From Liolophura sinensis (taxonomy: Eukaryota; Mollusca; Polyplacophora; Chitonida; Chitonidae): 64,000 nucleotides of DNA. Position numbers and translations under genes: made by a program. How positions within the stretch are numbered: position 1 is the first letter of the stretch; each line of letters starts with the position of its first letter. Positions 59,790 to 64,000 of this stretch are shown here, piece after piece. The notes below the pieces were generated by a model, which was given only the letters and a program-made list of their open reading frames with translations, did no database searches and was not told the origin of the DNA. The stretch spans positions 18,855,501 through 18,919,500 of the forward strand of contig NC_088303.1 of the NCBI RefSeq assembly GCF_032854445.1, written 5' to 3'.

Positions 59790-61770
59790 GTGAAAACAAA
59801 ATCAGAAACACAGAAAGAGCAAGCATATCTTTCGGTAGATGGCACGACATCCTTACGTCCTCGTCAGTTTGTGGTGGTAAGCAAATCTAAGATTTCCTTC
59901 AAGTAATTTAAAGAAGGACAGGGGATAAAAAAAAACGTCAGCCAGACAACACTTGTATTTTGTTACCCCTTGTCCAAGAGATTAAAATCCCACGCACTCG
60001 GGCTCGTTGACACGTGTAAGTTGATACGCCCTGTGAATCTTTGTATTTCAAACACGCGGTGAATGGCCACGTACATAACATACTTTTAAAGCCTTGGAGA
60101 ACCGTGTAAATGTCGATATTTAACGCAGATGAAATAAATTCGTTAAAACCAATATTTACCCAAGACAAATTGTTTTCATACAGTCGCGTAATCAATTGAT
60201 GGAAATCTTGTAGACGTGATGAAAAGTTCGCCAGAACTTCGAAATAGTAGAAAAGTATTAATATATGACAATTATCTTAAATAGCGTTTTCGTTTCGTAG
60301 AGAAAGAGGGATTTTTCCCGTACAAATATTTACACATTTCTTCGTATGTTTAAATACACCTGGAACAAATGATTATCTCTTTTTATTTCATAATGCGAAC
60401 TTAAAACTGCTTAACATAAACGAACGTAATGAGGATCTCATTTGAACAAATTGAGGCTTTTATTTATGGATATAATTCATGGATTTTTGAACGGATATAG
60501 ATAAACGTAAATTATGAAAAGGGACTAAAAAGTTCTTATTTTCTTACATCGTCGCAACACGCTGAAAATATGATAGATTTTTCGTTGTAATGATTTTTTT
60601 GTTCGGAATACTGCCGGAGATTACCACAACACGTGTGCAAGGGATACAGAAATATATTTCTCTTTGCAATTGCTGCAGACTAATCTGTTATACCTAATAA
60701 TTGCATTTCTTACATAAAATCAATAGCAACGACGATTAAAGCATTTAAGAGCTTATCGTTTAAAGCTCTAGTAAGTGTTTCAGAATAAGCATCTGTTTGC
60801 ATTGTTCAGCTATCATGGGATGCTGAAAAGGAGTTATGGTTTCAAACTTTTAAACTAATGTAATCAGAGAAAAAAGGCTAGATTTCGGTCACCTGAGAGA
60901 ATTTCTACCAATATATACTTGCTCTCTAGATGAAATAACTACTTGTGTGTATAAGGTCATCTTCAGTCAATGGGTTCAGATTTTTGGGGTATATAACTAA
61001 GATAATCACGGATGAGATGTGAATTCGAATCCAGCTGTCGGGACCTTTTTTTTAACTGGGGCAGACCAGATGCGTCGGTTTACACCAGAACTTTACCCTG
61101 TTACTGATGGTTTGACTGCCATACACATTGTTGACAAATGCAAATCGCTGAATCCGATGAATCCGAGCACTTGTACTAGAAAGCAATTAGTAAATTAACG
61201 GCTCATCCCTTTAAGTACCCAGATCGTTGAGATTCAAACATGGTTGTCTTGAATCAACACAGATTTTATCTTCTTGTTTCTGCTGCTGTCTAAGGGATTC
61301 ACACACTTTTTAACAAAGTATATGGGACATTAGTTACATTGAATGCCACCAGGGTGGATCCTCGAATCGTAAGTCAACAGAGTCGATAGATGAGCATCGC
61401 TGGTTTACTTTGTAAACAGATTTCTTGGTTCTCCATTCATCAACAATCTAGATGTGGACAAATTTGCTGAACAATCTTGACTTACAATATTAGCACTTGA
61501 GTGAAAAGATTTAAGAAAGCCTCATAAGAAAGGCTGGTGGAGATGACACTGGTGTTATAAACCTGTGTACACTGAGAAGATGAAGTAGAACGGCGTGTCT
61601 AGTGTACGACAATGGGATGGGACGTAATGCAGAAAGTCCATTATCGGAATGGTAATTGTACTAGGTTATCGTAAAAGCAAAAAACACCAGGTGTGTTTCA
61701 AAGGAAAGACACATGTATACATGTACTACCTTCAATAAAAGAATTTGTCATGTCTTTCATTCATCTTTTG
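59790..61770. other. Unassigned stretch upstream of CAP copy B
   Basis: AT-rich, no tandem array. The missing signal-peptide exon of copy B should lie here or further right. The open frames at 59,666-59,890 and 59,938-60,195 show no hydrophobic leader or known motif. Confidence 0.5.
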
Positions 61771-61771
61771 T

Positions 61772-61974
61772 CGATGCGGTCGCGGTGAGTTCAAGTCCAG
61801 CTCATGCTGGCTTCCTCTCCGACCTTACGTGGGAAGGTCTGCAGCAACCTGCGGATGGTCTTGGATTTCCCCCGGGCTGTGCCCGGTTTCCACCCACCTT
61901 AATGCTGGCCCCTGTCGTATAAGTGAAATAATCTTGAGTACGGCGTAAAACACCATACAAATAAATAAATAAAT
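61772..61974 (+). mobile_element. SINE family A, 5'-truncated at the B box
   Basis: Starts at gatgcggtcgcggtgagttc and ends with the tail aaataaataaataaatt. The A-box half of the tRNA head is missing. Overlapping open frames in the element are not genes. Confidence 0.9.
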
Positions 61975-62029
61975 TATTTCATTACTTACTTTGGTTGTTT
62001 CTATAAACGACAATGATTTTCCACTTAGT

Positions 62030-62330
62030 TATAGTTGGGGGAAACCGGAGTACCCGGGGTAAACCATCTACTTTGAACAAGTTAATGCCTAACTTCCCCA
62101 CCTCAGATGTATACAGGCACGACACTGTGTTCAACATAAATTAGACGGCACAAACGGTCTCATATTGGTCCTCAACCGATTTATTGTTGGCAACACTTCA
62201 CGAACAGTGAGAGCAGGGGAATTTATGAATTCCATGTCCATGGCCAGGATTGAACTGACTATGTATTTCATTGAATGAGGGAGAGCCAAACTCATAAACG
62301 ACTCAGTTTGCCGCCTTTCTCGTCGATCCG
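62030..62330. mobile_element. Repeat family C copy
   Basis: gaaaccggagtacccggggt, aaaccatctactttgaacaa, gttaatgcctaacttcccca, then ggccaggattgaactgact, a B-box-like end. Same order of motifs as at 11,290 and 53,550. Confidence 0.6.
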
Positions 62331-62339
62331 AGCACAGTG

Positions 62340-64000
62340 CGTACGGTTATCAGATACCTGAAGTAGGCCTATAATTCCAATACTGCGATTTATGCAAATA
62401 CAATTATACAGCGAAATTCCAGTCGCCAATTTTCATAATGATAATTATGATAATGACACTCGGAGAAAGACCTCTATCGTAGCTAAAAATACTTGCTTGA
62501 TGAGTTCTTACAAATGGGCAATACTTTGCTATGTACTATTGCAAGTTAAAGGACTAATATGCATTTTTGTCCATGGTTGGCATTGGTGAAATATCGTTTA
62601 AAAAAAGCTCACATCCGGGTCATCAGGGAAAACGCATGTGTGAATGCCATGCACCGCCGATATCGTGTAATGTGGGAACAATCTGCTCCAGTCCTGATAT
62701 TCTATACCCCACCCTGCCTGAGGTTGCCACGCAGATTTACATGTGCAAACCCACTTTGATCTCTAGTGATTCTCTTACGCAAACAGTGCAGTGCCCAGCA
62801 TAGGCACGTGTTATAGAGACTTTGGATTTGGCATCCGCTCAACATCTTGTGAATTTGACCGCGAAGGTAGAACTAATTACCTTTTCGTCTCCAGTTTTCA
62901 GCTGTTTGTGATGTTTTGCTGACTTTTTTGGACGCGGTATATTATTGTTGTGTTGTCAGGACAATAGCACAGACAAGGCGTACCTTGGTCTCTGTGACAT
63001 TGACAGAAAGGATTTCTGGATCCTGAAAAACTTATCGATAATGCTCTAAGATCCTCTCTTTGCAGCGCTAAACATACAGTTGCGGTTTCTACCTACTTTT
63101 CGAGGACTGTTCCAGATGCATGCACAATGCGTTGTGCATGCACATCACATCACTCACAACTTGGAACAGTTTTTACAGTAGACATTCAAGCTATTACATG
63201 TAGCCTATATCTACACTTCACATATAGACTGTGCTGAAGTAAAAGAAGCTTTACACAAAATAATATGCTGTGTAATTAAGAGTTCCTAATTTTTCCTCAC
63301 TGAGGAGGAGTGACCTAAATCTATGCATTCGTATATCAGCCGTCGACCAAAATGGACTTTTCAGGTCAATAATCGCAAGTCTAATTCTCCAAATGACGTT
63401 TAGCGTAAACTACCAAAGAACAAACAAAGTATATACAGAACAAAATTAGGACGGAAATGTGCAAAGAGAAGCGGTCAACAGTTTTCAATGATGTAGGAAG
63501 ACGCAAGGAATCTTCTAGGCAAAAGAGGGAAATCGGTATTCAGACAGTGTACCATCTTATATAATAAGTTGTCGATAAAATAATATGTGTCTCAGTTATT
63601 CAACTGCTCATATATCCGACGTGGCAATCTAATTCAACGCGATGAATACACTTCCTCTAAGCGGAATTACCCACAATCGTGAAGCAGACTGGTGCCAGAG
63701 ATTCTGGACGCTTTGTCCATATTACTTAAGAAACTTAAGAAGTGAAGGCGTTTGATGAAATGACCTAAGCACACTGGTATTTTAAGTGATAACACACAGC
63801 ATCTAGCAAATGTTACAAGACGAGATATTTACACGCCATACACAGGACACTTCGAAAGAATTGAAATTTGTCTTTTATTTGTAAAGCCTGTGAGACAGGA
63901 AACTGTTTTGTTCTTTGTACAAATACAAGCAAAGATAATATGTACCCACTGGAAAGTCTGCAGTTTTCTTCAAAACCAGCGGCGAAGGGACTTACATTTC
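62340..64000. other. Right end of the window, no supported gene
   Basis: Contains a weak two-exon candidate for a small cysteine-containing protein at 62,500-62,803 (see the findings) and the hairpin at 63,106-63,170. The remainder shows no exon with a recognisable product. Confidence 0.4.
63106..63170. repeat. Nested inverted repeat (hairpin)
   Basis: Inner arms tgcatgcacaa (63,117-63,127) and ttgtgcatgca (63,132-63,142) enclose a 4-base loop. Outer arms actgttcca (63,106-63,114) and tggaacagt (63,162-63,170) enclose the whole. No U-run follows, and no function is implied. Confidence 0.8.

Overview
This is a window of animal nuclear DNA, most likely from a mollusc and possibly a gastropod. 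The genes have long AT-rich introns with GT-AG boundaries. There are many tRNA-derived SINEs with A/B-box heads and AAATAAAT tails, a decayed non-LTR retrotransposon, and much minisatellite DNA. No prokaryotic, phage or CRISPR feature is present. The organism call is an inference from repeat type and gene family, not from a diagnostic marker.

Left half (1-33,100): a cluster of secreted metallocarboxypeptidase genes (M14A, carboxypeptidase A/B type). One isolated exon of a gene on the minus strand lies at 523-607, and the rest of that gene continues past the left edge. A complete ten-exon gene on the minus strand runs from 19,169 down to 6,234 (426 aa). A complete ten-exon paralogue on the plus strand runs from 21,927 to 33,097 (427 aa). 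The two complete genes are head-to-head, about 2.8 kb apart, with the same intron positions and phases. Both keep the zinc ligands and catalytic Glu. The minus-strand gene's introns are crowded with tandem arrays. One array repeats the exon-2 splice donor every 23 bp, and a 256-bp near-perfect inverted repeat lies in the same intron. The plus-strand gene carries a nested SINE pair upstream of exon 2 and a LINE remnant in its last intron.

Right half (35,300-59,800): two minus-strand paralogues of the CAP (CRISP/antigen-5/PR-1) secreted family, copy A (35,315-41,247) and copy B (55,054-59,787). Their exon structures match (77, 119 and 89 nt exons are conserved). Both have their reading frame broken in the same exon: one extra base in A, two missing bases in B. 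They are therefore either decaying genes or affected by assembly indels. Between them lie about 13 kb without a recognisable gene, dominated by a 2.8-kb array of a 56-bp repeat that is itself a dimer of 30- and 26-bp half units.

The last 4 kb hold a truncated SINE, a second dispersed repeat and a small hairpin, with no gene I can support. Both gene families encode secreted, disulphide-containing proteins, for example digestive or glandular ones. Nothing in the sequence shows that they act together.
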